From: an uncultured Clostridia bacterium
GTDB taxonomy: Bacteria > Bacillota > Clostridia > Oscillospirales > Ruminococcaceae
Assembly (NCBI GenBank): GCA_944382845.1
Contig: CALWNN010000082.1
Coordinates: forward strand, 1-64,000
DNA length: 64,000 nucleotides
Direction: 5' to 3'
Positions 9,025 to 18,762 of the stretch are shown here, piece after piece (position 1 is the stretch's first letter; each line of letters begins with the position of its first letter). The translations under genes and the position numbers were made by a program. The notes beneath the pieces were generated by a model. The model saw only the letters and a list, made by a program, of their open reading frames with translations, was not told the DNA's origin and did not search any database.

Positions 9025-10188
9025 TTATTTTACAAGTGAAAGCTTTCTTATATTTATATCTGTTGCAAAGTTCTCAAAGTTATATAACACAAGTATCTGG
9101 TCAAATTCCTCGGTATTTATTATATCTTCAATTTGTGAAACCGATATGCTTCTCAGATCAAGCATTGTAATTTTGCTGAAATGCTGAACAAGAAACGGTA
9201 CAAAGCAGTGCGCATAACTATCCTTTATTACAAGTAGATTGTTTTCTTCCGGATAATTGGTCTTGATAGTTACCTCAGGGTAAAGAGCACGGTTAAGAAA
9301 GTAGCTGTACTTATCGGATAAGTCAAGGAAATGACTGAAAAACATACTTTCAGACTTCATGGTATCGGTTCCCGTATAAATCTCAACGCTTTCCTCAGAA
9401 TATCCTCCCTTAACATGGATATTGTCAATCACATCTGCTCTGAATCCATCATAGAGAGTCTTTGAATAAAGAGTTCCGTAAAAACTGCTGTTGACGTGTT
9501 CTATGTCACAGTTACTGAACGGAACAGGGTTATATCCCATAAGCTTTATAGTTGCGTTGTATGCAATAAAAGCGCCATAGGTCGTCCAGTGGTGATCATT
9601 TCTATAGTAGATGTATTCATCTCTTGATGCTGAAAGTATTGAAAAAGGATTAAGGGCAATTATTCCGTTGTCAAGCTCATAGCTTATATTTTCAATTATA
9701 GTACGCTGATCAGCATTGGCGTAATATGACGGTATCTCGGAAGCATACACTCCGGCGGACGTGGGAGCTATCATAACATAAACAGGAACTGAAGTATTTT
9801 TTGCAAATTCGTTTAATGACAAAACATTTCTTTCAATATTATTTTCGTCAATATCAGTAACCGGCATCACAAACCTGTCCTCAAGAAAAAGCACTCCGTT
9901 TACAATATTCTTTCCGAAAAGTCTGTCAACATTTATTTTGACTGAAAAAAGGCTTGTCCTGAAAGCAAAATGATCCGAAACATAGGTTTCAGCTCCATTC
10001 ATAAAGCTTTCATCATAAACAGACTTAAAAGATAATTCAGGAAACTGAGAAAGTGTTCTGTTCTCAGCTTCTGAAAATTCGAATTTAGGCAGTATAACCG
10101 TAAGAACTGTAAAAAACAATACAGTAATAAAAAACACAGCTATTGAAATTATCTTAATAATCTTATCCATATGATATATGATTTTCAC
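9025..10188 (-). CDS. DHHW/AlgJ-like O-acetylation partner protein
   Basis: The 387-aa protein has one N-terminal membrane helix and an extracytoplasmic domain with PELSFKSVYDESFMNGAE near the start and NDHHWTTYGAF centrally, the signature of DHHW proteins related to AlgX/AlgJ (SGNH-hydrolase-like). Its stop-to-start distance to the MBOAT gene is three bases, so the pair is translationally linked. MBOAT plus DHHW pairs move acetyl groups across the membrane onto extracellular polysaccharides. The start is uncertain: GTG at 10188 directly follows AAGGG, while ATG at 10170 lies farther away. The glycan target is unknown. Confidence 0.75.
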   Translation of the reverse strand: MKIIYHMDKIIKIISIAVFFITVLFFTVLTVILPKFEFSEAENRTLSQFPELSFKSVYDESFMNGAETYVSDHFAFRTSLFSVKINVDRLFGKNIVNGVLFLEDRFVMPVTDIDENNIERNVLSLNEFAKNTSVPVYVMIAPTSAGVYASEIPSYYANADQRTIIENISYELDNGIIALNPFSILSASRDEYIYYRNDHHWTTYGAFIAYNATIKLMGYNPVPFSNCDIEHVNSSFYGTLYSKTLYDGFRADVIDNIHVKGGYSEESVEIYTGTDTMKSESMFFSHFLDLSDKYSYFLNRALYPEVTIKTNYPEENNLLVIKDSYAHCFVPFLVQHFSKITMLDLRSISVSQIEDIINTEEFDQILVLYNFENFATDINIRKLSLVK

Positions 10189-10191
10189 CCC

Positions 10192-11598
10192 TTAAAATCT
10201 GAAATATAAAAATGGATTATAACCGTCGCTTACAAGATAGGCAAGGCTTAAAAGCATAATTCCGAGAATGATAAAAGGTTTTGCAACAACTGTAAAATCT
10301 ATTTTTAGTTTACCGAAAAATTTCCCTGCCCATTTAACAAAACTGGTACTTCCGACTGCACAAACAACAAGAATAATTCCATAATTAACAACTGCATAAA
10401 GCGAGGTACTATCGGCGATAATGCCGTTAAGTCCAAGCATTGCCTTAAAATAATCAACAGAGTCCATCACAGTATTTGTTTCAAAAAGCACCCAGCCAAA
10501 AAGCACCAGAACAAAAGTAAGTATCTTAGCGGGAAACTTAGGTATCAGTGCTATATATTTTCCCGTTATAAATTTTTCTATTATAATAAGGATACCAAAA
10601 TACGCTCCCCAAAGAATAAAGTTTAAGCTTGCTCCATGCCACAGACCGGTAAGCGACCATGTTACCAATAGATTAAACGCTGTTCTTGCAGTGCCTTTTC
10701 TATTTCCTCCAAGAGGGATATAAAGATAGTCGCGGAACCACGAACTCAGCGTTATATGCCATCTTCTCCAAAAGTCGGTAATACTTATTGCTTCGTATGG
10801 GTAATTAAAGTTCTCCGGAAAATCAAAGCCGAGCATTTTTCCGAGACCTATTGCCATATCAGAATAGCCTGAAAAGTCAAAATATATCTGAAAAGCAAAA
10901 GCAATAATTCCAAGCCAAGCGGTAACAAGAGAAAGCTCGCTGTAATTCATTGCCTTCACTTCTTCCCACAAAAGCCCTACATTATTTGCAAGAAGGACTT
11001 TTTTCCCAAGACCATTTACAAATCTGCAAACTCCATCGGACATTCTGTCAAGTCCGATGCTTCTGTCTTTCAATTGACCTTCGATCTTATCGTATGTAAC
11101 GATAGGTCCTGCTACAATCTGAGGAAACATTGTTATATAAGCCATAAAGTCAACAATATTTTTCTGAACTTTTATTTTACCTCTGTAAAGGTCTATAGTA
11201 TAAGACATACTCTGGAAGGTATAAAATGAAATTCCAATAGGCAGAGGAAGTTTCGGATCTATAAAAACTGTACCGAATATTTCGTTAATACCTCCTATTA
11301 TAAAAGAGCTGTACTTGAAAACGCCAAGAAGAGCAAGATTCATGCACACGGAGATAACAAGGCAAGCTGTTCTTCTTCTAAAATCATTTTCATCAGATGA
11401 AGCTATAATTCTTCCTGCAATATAGTCTATAAAGGCTGAGGCTATCATAACAAAAACATAGCGCGGCTCGCCCCACGCATAAAAAATCAGTCCCGTTACA
11501 AGAAGGACAAAATTTTTAAGCTTTCTGGGTGAAATATAATAGACCCCCAAAACGGTGGGGAGATAAAAGCAAAAAAATGTCAGGCTTGAAAAAACCAT
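10192..11598 (-). CDS. MBOAT family O-acyltransferase (AlgI/DltB-like)
   Basis: The 468-aa polytopic protein begins MVFSSLTFFCFYLP and contains YFDFSGYSDMAIGLGKMLGFDFPENFNYPY, FWRRWHITLSSWFRDYLYIPLGG and LWHGASLNFILWG, all hallmark segments of AlgI-type membrane-bound O-acyltransferases; the His in LWHG is the catalytic one. It would pass an acetyl group through the membrane to the DHHW partner encoded immediately downstream. A DltB role is unlikely because no dlt genes accompany it. Confidence 0.85.
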   Translation of the reverse strand: MVFSSLTFFCFYLPTVLGVYYISPRKLKNFVLLVTGLIFYAWGEPRYVFVMIASAFIDYIAGRIIASSDENDFRRRTACLVISVCMNLALLGVFKYSSFIIGGINEIFGTVFIDPKLPLPIGISFYTFQSMSYTIDLYRGKIKVQKNIVDFMAYITMFPQIVAGPIVTYDKIEGQLKDRSIGLDRMSDGVCRFVNGLGKKVLLANNVGLLWEEVKAMNYSELSLVTAWLGIIAFAFQIYFDFSGYSDMAIGLGKMLGFDFPENFNYPYEAISITDFWRRWHITLSSWFRDYLYIPLGGNRKGTARTAFNLLVTWSLTGLWHGASLNFILWGAYFGILIIIEKFITGKYIALIPKFPAKILTFVLVLFGWVLFETNTVMDSVDYFKAMLGLNGIIADSTSLYAVVNYGIILVVCAVGSTSFVKWAGKFFGKLKIDFTVVAKPFIILGIMLLSLAYLVSDGYNPFLYFRF

Positions 11599-11606
11599 GC
11601 TTAAAG

Positions 11607-12200
11607 TTATCCTTTCTTTATATCAAGCTTTTCTACAAGCTCTTTATATTCATCCTTTGTCATAAGAGAATTTAAAACCTCAAGGAGGGCTTTTGCTGTA
11701 AGAAGCTTCGGAAGCGAAAGATGTTCTATTATCTTTTTTCTTGCATGGGAACTGTCCGAACTTCCGCTTAATCCATCCAAGTAAAAATCCTCATAGGTTA
11801 TTTTTTCACCTTTTTGAATTTCCGTTCCCATTACTCCTGCGTTTTCAAGAGCCTTTAAAATAATCTCTCTCTCCATTCCCTCAACTCCTATTAGACCTTC
11901 CTTTGAGGGCTTGTCCTTACGTTTTTCTTTACCGAGTATTTCAGGAATATATGCGTTATATATCTTACCTTTAGCGGCAATACTTTTTATCATTCCTCTT
12001 ATTTTAAATCCTGCCGCGTCAGAATCAGTAAGAACGATTATTCCTTGATTCTCAGCATAGAAGCGAATAAGGGACTGGAGCTCTTTATTCTTATATATTC
12101 CAAATCCGTTAGTAACAATTATAACTGCGTCAATAAGAGAAGAAAGCCTTATTTTATCGTACTTACCCTCAACTACAACTGCCTGCTCAAAATGTATCAA
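11607..12200 (-). CDS. rnmV: RNase M5-like TOPRIM protein
   Basis: The 197-aa protein starts with a TOPRIM fold: VVVEGKYDKIRL carries the catalytic Glu and LTDSDAAGFKIR the DxD-type metal site. The C-terminal part (KKIIEHLSLPKLLTAKALLEVLN) matches the domain that follows TOPRIM in RNase M5 relatives. RNase M5 matures 5S rRNA. In Bacillus rnmV neighbours rsmA, whereas here rsmA is some 18 kb away. The substrate of this divergent member is not certain, so the symbol is provisional. Confidence 0.65.
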   Translation of the reverse strand: MIHFEQAVVVEGKYDKIRLSSLIDAVIIVTNGFGIYKNKELQSLIRFYAENQGIIVLTDSDAAGFKIRGMIKSIAAKGKIYNAYIPEILGKEKRKDKPSKEGLIGVEGMEREIILKALENAGVMGTEIQKGEKITYEDFYLDGLSGSSDSSHARKKIIEHLSLPKLLTAKALLEVLNSLMTKDEYKELVEKLDIKKG

Positions 12201-12221
12201 TAAAATTCCTCCGCAAAATAT

Positions 12222-13265
12222 TTATGCAGTAAGCATTTGCGCCGCTGCATTTTCTAATATTAGTCTGTCGTCTGTACGCAAGGATTTTATCCGGATATCT
12301 GTAAGCGAAAGTATCTCAAGGCATTTTCTCACTTTTTTAACCGGGATATTAGAACTGTCACGAAATGCGTTATCGACAGCAAATTTCCTTGCTCCGTTTA
12401 TTTTAAAGTCCCTCATTACGTCAGCACTACCAAGTCCCTTTGACTTTGCGCACACAGCCCTGTAAATATCAGCGAAACTTAACGACAGCGCTCCTATTAT
12501 TGCATAACTATCAGACTGCATATCATAAAGCTCGGAAAGTATTTTAAACGTCAGATCGCCCTGCCCTCTTAATATTGCATTTGCAAGTCTGAATACATCA
12601 GCGTCAAGTTGTCTTGTACACAGAAGGTCGATAGTTTCAACAGTTATCTCTCCTCCGTTTACATAGGCACACAACTTAGAAATCTCATTATTTATCATAA
12701 CACTGTCCCGAAGGGTCTTTTCAGCAAGGTATTCAGCAGCTTTTCTTGAAATTGTGCATCCCTGCTTATTTACTCTTGAGGCAATTATTTTTCCCGTTTC
12801 TGCTATTGATTTAAGAGCAAAGTCGCAGCTTACCCCGTTTTTGTCGCAAAAGCTCCTTAGCTTTTCATTTTTATCAGAAAGGCTTTTTTTATTTTTATAA
12901 AGATCTACCCCTGTTGCGAAAAAAATTACTGTTGTTGTTTCCGGAAGAGAAGAAAGCACCTGTGTCAGAAACTTATAATCGTTTGCGTTCAGGCTTTCTG
13001 CATTCAAGTCGTTTACAGTTACAACAACACGGTCTGCAAACATAGGATAGACCTCGCAACTGTCTGAAAATACGCTAAGGTCAAAATTCTTTCCGTCAAA
13101 GCTTTGATAATTCATCGCCTGAGCCTCGGAAGGAACAAGCTTTTTCACAAGCTTTTTGGTGTAGGCTTCGATCTGAGCAACATCCTTTCCGAAAAAGTAG
13201 TATATGTTTGCGATCTCACCGTTTCGTATATCTCTTGCAAGCTCTGTATCAGAAACCGATGCCAT
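12222..13265 (-). CDS. holA: DNA polymerase III subunit delta
   Basis: Delta opens the sliding clamp as part of the clamp loader. The 347-aa length is typical, and the N-terminal IYYFFGKDVAQIEAYTKKL together with the central TVIFFATGVDLYKNKK and the helical C-terminal domain match the HolA family of Firmicutes. Its start overlaps the end of comEC by 17 bp, a common holA-comEC arrangement in Firmicutes, so translation is coupled. No Walker motif is expected or seen. Confidence 0.87.
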   Translation of the reverse strand: MASVSDTELARDIRNGEIANIYYFFGKDVAQIEAYTKKLVKKLVPSEAQAMNYQSFDGKNFDLSVFSDSCEVYPMFADRVVVTVNDLNAESLNANDYKFLTQVLSSLPETTTVIFFATGVDLYKNKKSLSDKNEKLRSFCDKNGVSCDFALKSIAETGKIIASRVNKQGCTISRKAAEYLAEKTLRDSVMINNEISKLCAYVNGGEITVETIDLLCTRQLDADVFRLANAILRGQGDLTFKILSELYDMQSDSYAIIGALSLSFADIYRAVCAKSKGLGSADVMRDFKINGARKFAVDNAFRDSSNIPVKKVRKCLEILSLTDIRIKSLRTDDRLILENAAAQMLTA

Positions 13266-15270
13266 AATTTATCCTCCTTACTCTCATATTATTGCTTTTT
13301 ACGGTTATTTCAGCGATACCGCCTATATTGCTGTCGGAAGAAACATCAAAGCTCGAATCGTCATATAAAATCACGCCGTCGTCAGTATCTATCATACAAT
13401 CATATTCCGAAGATACACTTGTTTCTTCCGAACAGTAAATCACAGCATTGTCATATGATATTTTTAACTCGTCATTGTCAAAAATAACTTCAAATCCAAG
13501 AACGTCAATATTGTTAACATTTGCTGCATTATAACAGTTATCGCTGTCAAAGTTGCAGAAGTTAAGTTTTTCATTATAAGCAGCTCTCACATTTTCAGCT
13601 TCCTTGAAGGTTATAACAGCGCTTACCTGAGTAATTCCCTTGCTTTGAAGAAGTCTTACGCAAGCGTCTGCCGCTTTTGCGTCTTTATCAATTATAACCG
13701 CTTTTCGATCAATATTCAAGACCATCACATAAGAATTTTTATAGCTTATAAAATATATTTGCGGCTTTTTAGATAAAACAGCTATATATACAGATAATAC
13801 CGCAAACAAAAGGGCTGTGCATATTGCCGTGGATCTGATAACGGCTGACGTTCTCTTTTTTGTAACAGAAACGATTATCACAATAATCAATGCCGTAAAA
13901 ACAGATATTTTTACAATATCATATCCCAATGGAATATAGCAGACAGCTGATCTTCCTATGTATTGCGAAACAACAATCACCGGTTTTATAACAAGCCCTG
14001 CCATTTTCAGAAGTCCTATGGCAACTGCTCCTGTGCATCCGGTTAAGGCTGCAAATACGGAAAGCACAAGACCCAAAGTGCATAACGGAACGAAGATCAT
14101 ATTCATCACAGGAGACACGATAGACATTTCGTTAAAGAACATTACACAAAAAGGAAGATTGCAAACCCATATAACACACATTGAAATAAACGTATTGAAG
14201 GTCTTTGCAAATTTTCCCTTGTAATTAATATAATTCACAAATAACGGTGCGACACAAGTTATTGCAAATGCTCCCGCAAGAGAAAGAAGAAATGAAGGAT
14301 TTCTTACCTGATACGGCGTGAACACCGTCATAATAACAGCGCAAAGTCCTATTGTTGTCAATGGGTCGGGATAGCGTTTTGCCGCCCTTGAAAGGTTAAT
14401 GATAGTTGTCATAACCGCCGCTCTTACCACTGATGGAGACATTCCCGCAAAAATAGTAAAAGCAATAACTATAGCCTCAAGGATAAACAATCTTTTTCTT
14501 CGACTCAGCCCTGACAGTTCCAGAATGAAACCGAAAATCAGTGTTATTATTACGAGATGTGTTCCCGACACCGAAAAGATATGACCTATTCCCATACGAA
14601 AAAGATTCGTTTTTACGGAATTGTCAAGATCGGAGGTATTCCCGCAGAGCATTGCACCGAGAAAGGCTCCCTCATTTCCTCCTACAGTTCTCAATATCCT
14701 TTCATAAGTATAGTCGCTGAAATTTCTGATAACTTTTACAAGGGAAAATCCACCCTTTTTAATCTCATATCCGTCAACAGCATTCCCGTTAAGAAATATT
14801 CCTTTTGTATAATTATAGTCTTTGCCGTCAAACTCAACATTATTTTGAATTGCCGAAAATTCCGCCATCAGGGTTATTTTGTCGCCGTACTCAATATTCT
14901 TATCAGCAAGAAAGAAAGTTACCCGGGCTTTAGTCCTGCCGTTAATCTTCCCCTTTGCAGTAACAGTCATAAGGTCGTTTGAAATATAACTTCCGTTTGT
15001 TATTTCACCTGAAAATTCAGCAGTTTTTCCGTCGTATTCCATAACCTGCATATAGTTTATGTACAAAAAACTGCCATAAACAGTAAAGGCAACTGCAGAA
15101 GGTATCAGGATAAGAAGCAGTATCTTCCTATGATTCTTAATTAGCAAAGCAACCCCGCAAAGAATTGCAAAAAATCCCACAAGGATAAAATTAAGCTTTA
15201 CAGATAAAAATGAGGCGCAAAACAAAGCTGCAAAAAATGAAATTTCCGCAAGTGCTGTTTTACGCCTCAT
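13249..15270 (-). CDS. comEC: ComEC/Rec2-family membrane channel with degenerate C-terminal domain
   Basis: The protein has two N-terminal hydrophobic segments, an OB-like domain (FSGEITNGSYISNDLMTVTA) and the competence core with FSVSGTHLVIITLIFG and SPSVVRAAVMTTI, followed by many helices. ComEC forms the channel for DNA uptake. In normal ComEC the C-terminus is a metallo-beta-lactamase domain with HxHxDH. Here the last roughly 160 residues keep a similar strand pattern but have no histidine at all; the usual THPHxDH place reads TFKEAEN. The nuclease-like function must be lost or supplied by another protein. Confidence 0.82.
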   Translation of the reverse strand: MRRKTALAEISFFAALFCASFLSVKLNFILVGFFAILCGVALLIKNHRKILLLILIPSAVAFTVYGSFLYINYMQVMEYDGKTAEFSGEITNGSYISNDLMTVTAKGKINGRTKARVTFFLADKNIEYGDKITLMAEFSAIQNNVEFDGKDYNYTKGIFLNGNAVDGYEIKKGGFSLVKVIRNFSDYTYERILRTVGGNEGAFLGAMLCGNTSDLDNSVKTNLFRMGIGHIFSVSGTHLVIITLIFGFILELSGLSRRKRLFILEAIVIAFTIFAGMSPSVVRAAVMTTIINLSRAAKRYPDPLTTIGLCAVIMTVFTPYQVRNPSFLLSLAGAFAITCVAPLFVNYINYKGKFAKTFNTFISMCVIWVCNLPFCVMFFNEMSIVSPVMNMIFVPLCTLGLVLSVFAALTGCTGAVAIGLLKMAGLVIKPVIVVSQYIGRSAVCYIPLGYDIVKISVFTALIIVIIVSVTKKRTSAVIRSTAICTALLFAVLSVYIAVLSKKPQIYFISYKNSYVMVLNIDRKAVIIDKDAKAADACVRLLQSKGITQVSAVITFKEAENVRAAYNEKLNFCNFDSDNCYNAANVNNIDVLGFEVIFDNDELKISYDNAVIYCSEETSVSSEYDCMIDTDDGVILYDDSSFDVSSDSNIGGIAEITVKSNNMRVRRINYGIGF

Positions 15271-15299
15271 AATATCATTCCTTATTTAAAATTTAGTCA

Positions 15300-15644
15300 T
15301 CAGCCGGCAGGCCACTGAAATTCTCTTCCTGCAAGAAGGTGGAAGTGAAGGTGGAACACTGTCTGACCTGCGCTTTCACCGCAGTTGTTTACAACTCTGA
15401 AGCCGTCCTTAAAGCTTTCGTTTTCCTTTGAAAGCTTTGAAATGACTTCAAAAATATGAGCTACTACCTTGGAATTTTCCTCATTTATTTCCTTGGCACA
15501 GCAGATATGCTCCTTAGGTATCAACAGGTAGTGAACAGGTGCGGCAGGAGCAATATCCTCGAAAACATAAACTGTTTCGTCCTCATAAATTTTCTTTGAA
15601 GGTATTTCGCCCTTTATAATTTTACAAAAAAGACAATCTTCCAT
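15300..15644 (-). CDS. HIT family nucleotide hydrolase (HinT-like)
   Basis: The 114-aa protein has CLFCKIIKGEIPSKKIYED at the start, the FEDIAPAAPVHYLLIPKEH segment and the histidine triad HLHFHLL near the end, so it is a complete HIT protein. Such proteins hydrolyse AMP-linked phosphoramidates. It lies 21 bp after alaS on the same strand; HinT enzymes act on aminoacyl-adenylates in other organisms, which makes the pairing with a synthetase sensible. Confidence 0.9.
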   Translation of the reverse strand: MEDCLFCKIIKGEIPSKKIYEDETVYVFEDIAPAAPVHYLLIPKEHICCAKEINEENSKVVAHIFEVISKLSKENESFKDGFRVVNNCGESAGQTVFHLHFHLLAGREFQWPAG

Positions 15645-15665
15645 TTAATACAACTCCTTTACAAA

Positions 15666-18311
15666 TTACTTTACAAACTGAGAAACTATATCGGCAGTCT
15701 TACTGAATGCTTCTTCAAGTTTATTGACATCGCCAATTCCGGCCATAGCAGAGTCGGGACGTCCGCCGCCTTTTCCTCCTGTTACAGCTGAAACTTCTTT
15801 AACTATCCTGCCTGCGTGTGCGCCCTTTGCTACAGCGTCTTTTCCGCAGGCTGCCATAAGCTGACCGGAAGTACCGTTTACATTGGCAAGAACAGCAATC
15901 ATATCAGGGTATGCTTCTCTGATCTTATCGCCCATTGCACGAAGCTCATCGGCGGCAGCTTCAAATTTTGCAGTTATGAGCTTAACGCCGTTTACCTCTG
16001 CGGCATTATTAACCATTACTTCAACTCTCATTTTAGAAATTTCCGCAAGAAGCTTTGAGTTTTCCTTTTGAAGAGCCTTGATTTCGCTCATTACTACTTC
16101 TGCTCTGTTTACAAGTTCTGAAGCGTTGGGAGCCTTAAGAGCGGCGGCAGCCTTATTCATTGCTGCAATATTTTCATTCATAAGTTCAAGAACCCCGGTT
16201 CCCGTTACAGCTTCGATACGTCTTACGCCTGCTGAAACGGAGTTTTCCGAAATAATCTTGAACATTGCTATCTTTGAAGTATTGTCAACATGAGTTCCTC
16301 CGCAGAATTCAACTGAAAAATCACCCTCGCTTACAACTCTTACGGTAGCGCCGTATTTTTCACCGAAAAGCGCCATTGCTCCAAGCTTTTTAGCTTCTTC
16401 AATAGGCATCTCAACCATTGTTACAGGAAGCGCTTCCATTATCTTCTTGTTGACAATCTTTTCAATCTGCGCAAGTTCGTCGGAAGTAACTGCAGCAAAA
16501 TGTGAAAAGTCAAAACGAAGTCTGTGTTCGTCAACAAGCTGACCGGCTTGATGAACGTGTTCTCCCAGAACTTCTCTTAATGCTGCCTGAAGAAGGTGAG
16601 CGCAGGAGTGGTTTCTCATAATTGCCGCTCTTCTTTCAGCATCGACTTTAAATATAGCCTTATCCCCTGCTTTAATTGTTCCGTTGACAACCACTGCCTT
16701 ATGAGCAGTTTTTCCTGCGACAGCCTTTTGGGTATCAAGAACCCTTACAGTTGCCGTTTCGGTAATAATTTCTCCTGTATCTCCTACCTGTCCGCCGCTT
16801 TCGGCATAGAAAGGAGTTTTATCGGATACGATGAAAATTTCACCTGTATTTATATCTGCGCTTTCAACAAGTTCGTCCCCTGCGGCGATATAATCGATAG
16901 TTCCCTTACATTCAAGAGTTTCATAGCCTACAAATTCAGTGTGATACTCTTTACCTATCTTATGGAATACAGTTTCGTCAGCACCCATATACTTTGAACC
17001 GCCTCTTGCTTTTCTTGCGGTTTCACGCTGGATATCCATTTGTTTCTTAAATTCCTCCTCATCGCAGGAAAGACCCTTTTCTTCAAGAATTTCTCTTGTA
17101 AGGTCAATAGGAAAGCCGTAGGTATCCGAAAGAACGAAACATTTATTTCCGTCAAGAACTTTTTCTCCGGACTTAATCATTTCATCTATATATCCATTTA
17201 AAATGTTCATTCCTCTGTCTATCGTTTCGTTGAAGTTCTTTTCCTCATTAGATATAAGCTTAACGATATATTCGTATTTTTCTTCAAGCTCGCTGTATTC
17301 GGATTTTGAATTTTCAATTACTGTTCCAACAAGGTCGGTAAGAAACATTTTATCTATTCCAAGAAGCTTTCCGTGTCTTATTGCACGTCTTATAAGGCGG
17401 CGCATAACGTATCCTCTGCCCTCGTTTGAAGGAAGGACGCCGTCGGAAGCAAGGAAAGTCACAGCTCTTATATGGTCTGTAATAACACGAATAGAAATAT
17501 CCTTTTTCTTATCTTTCCCGTATTCGCAGCCTGCAATACTACATACGTGATCTCTTATTGCTTTAATGGTATCAACGTCAAAAATAGACGTTACTCCCTG
17601 CATCATGGCAGCAAGTCTCTCAAGGCCCATACCTGTGTCAATGTTTTTCTGAGCAAGAGGAGTATACGTTCCGTCCTCGTGTCTGTCAAACTGAGTAAAT
17701 ACAAGATTCCAGAATTCCATATATCTGTCGCAGTCACATCCAACTGTACAATCAGGCTTTCCACAGCCATATTCTTCACCGCGGTCAAAGTAAATTTCAG
17801 AACAAGGGCCGCATGGTCCATCGATTCCTGCTTCCCAGAAATTATCTGCCTTGCCCATTCTGAAAATCCTGTCCATAGGAAGACCTATATCTTCATGCCA
17901 TATCTTTTCGGCCTCGTCGTCCTCTTCATAAACGGAAACATAAAGTCTGTCAACAGGAAGTTCAAGAACTTTAGTACAAAATTCCCATGCCCATTCAATA
18001 GCTTCTTTCTTAAAATATTCCCCAAAGGACCAGTTTCCCAACATTTCAAAGAATGTTCCGTGACGTGCAGTGATACCTACATTTTCAATATCGCCTGTTC
18101 TTATGCACTTCTGGCAGTCGGTCATTCTCACACAAGGCGGAACCTCCTGTCCGGTAAAATAAGGCTTTAAAGGCGCCATTCCAGCATTTATAAGCAGAAG
18201 GCTGTTATCGTTTTCCGGGATAAGAGGAAAGCTCTTCACTCTGAGATGTCCCTTACTCTCAAAGAATTTAAGATACATCTCTCTGAGCTCGTTAAGTCCT
18301 GTCCATTTCAT
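15666..18311 (-). CDS. alaS: alanyl-tRNA synthetase
   Basis: The 881-aa enzyme charges tRNA-Ala. The class II catalytic core is at the N-terminus (FESKGHLRVKSFPLIPENDNSLL), the editing domain has the zinc ligands in RNHSCAHLLQAAL and EFCGGTHVDN, and a C-Ala domain ends with GGKGGGRPDSAMAG. All parts are present. Expression is controlled by the T-box leader just upstream. The HIT gene follows directly. Confidence 0.96.
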   Translation of the reverse strand: MKWTGLNELREMYLKFFESKGHLRVKSFPLIPENDNSLLLINAGMAPLKPYFTGQEVPPCVRMTDCQKCIRTGDIENVGITARHGTFFEMLGNWSFGEYFKKEAIEWAWEFCTKVLELPVDRLYVSVYEEDDEAEKIWHEDIGLPMDRIFRMGKADNFWEAGIDGPCGPCSEIYFDRGEEYGCGKPDCTVGCDCDRYMEFWNLVFTQFDRHEDGTYTPLAQKNIDTGMGLERLAAMMQGVTSIFDVDTIKAIRDHVCSIAGCEYGKDKKKDISIRVITDHIRAVTFLASDGVLPSNEGRGYVMRRLIRRAIRHGKLLGIDKMFLTDLVGTVIENSKSEYSELEEKYEYIVKLISNEEKNFNETIDRGMNILNGYIDEMIKSGEKVLDGNKCFVLSDTYGFPIDLTREILEEKGLSCDEEEFKKQMDIQRETARKARGGSKYMGADETVFHKIGKEYHTEFVGYETLECKGTIDYIAAGDELVESADINTGEIFIVSDKTPFYAESGGQVGDTGEIITETATVRVLDTQKAVAGKTAHKAVVVNGTIKAGDKAIFKVDAERRAAIMRNHSCAHLLQAALREVLGEHVHQAGQLVDEHRLRFDFSHFAAVTSDELAQIEKIVNKKIMEALPVTMVEMPIEEAKKLGAMALFGEKYGATVRVVSEGDFSVEFCGGTHVDNTSKIAMFKIISENSVSAGVRRIEAVTGTGVLELMNENIAAMNKAAAALKAPNASELVNRAEVVMSEIKALQKENSKLLAEISKMRVEVMVNNAAEVNGVKLITAKFEAAADELRAMGDKIREAYPDMIAVLANVNGTSGQLMAACGKDAVAKGAHAGRIVKEVSAVTGGKGGGRPDSAMAGIGDVNKLEEAFSKTADIVSQFVK

Positions 18312-18349
18312 AAAAAATTCTCTCCTTAAATTTTATTTGCAATAATAAA

Positions 18350-18593
18350 ACGCAAAAAACTTCGCCCCATAAACTGGGACGAAGCATAAGTTCCGTGGTA
18401 CCACCCAAATTACCTGCTCATTAAAAAACAGGTCACTCGATATCTTTAACGCAGACATACGTTGCAGGTTATTCCCCCGCACGGCTCAGGAGCAGCCACC
18501 ATATTCCTTGCAGGAATTTTCACCGTCCATTCCCTCTCTTAACGCTCGAAAATTATGGATAAATCCGTCACAGCCATTAACTTATCATAAACA
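18350..18593 (-). promoter_or_regulatory. T-box riboswitch (alanine) of alaS
   Basis: The minus-strand leader contains the T-box core GGGTGGTACCACGG (core at 18395-18404), which pairs with the uncharged tRNA acceptor end, followed by a terminator. Upstream the Stem I region contains GGTGAAAATTCC and GGCTGCTCC, where a GCT alanine specifier codon is available. A GACCTG...CAGGT stem precedes the antiterminator. Uncharged tRNA-Ala should therefore switch alaS on. Confidence 0.88.
18354..18385 (-). terminator. T-box terminator hairpin
   Basis: CTTCGTCCCA and TGGGGCGAAG form the stem, with TTTTTTG after it on the minus strand. It competes with the T-box antiterminator. Confidence 0.85.
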
Positions 18594-18599
18594 CATATT

Positions 18600-18628
18600 A
18601 TTATAAATCCTCCATATTATTTTGTCAA
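18600..18628 (-). promoter_or_regulatory. promoter of the alaS T-box leader
   Basis: Minus-strand TTGACA (18623-18628) and TATAAT (18600-18605) are perfect consensus boxes at 17-bp spacing. Confidence 0.8.
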
Positions 18629-18710
18629 GAGATAACATATGAATTTTTTTAACGTTATCAAAGGCTAAAGTAAAAAAGCATAGATCAGAACATTGTTGTT
18701 TGATTTGCAT

Positions 18711-18739
18711 TTGACTGAAAGATAAAAAAGTATTATAAT
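18711..18739 (+). promoter_or_regulatory. promoter of thioesterase gene
   Basis: TTGACT (18711-18716) and TATAAT (18734-18739) are 17 bp apart, 24 bp before the start codon, with CGGAGGG between. Confidence 0.7.
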
Positions 18740-18762
18740 AAAGTTATTCGGAGGGATTATGC

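Noticed and set aside
16596-18170. Several long plus-strand ORFs inside alaS
   Set aside because: They are antisense shadows of alaS with no ribosome binding sites or family features.
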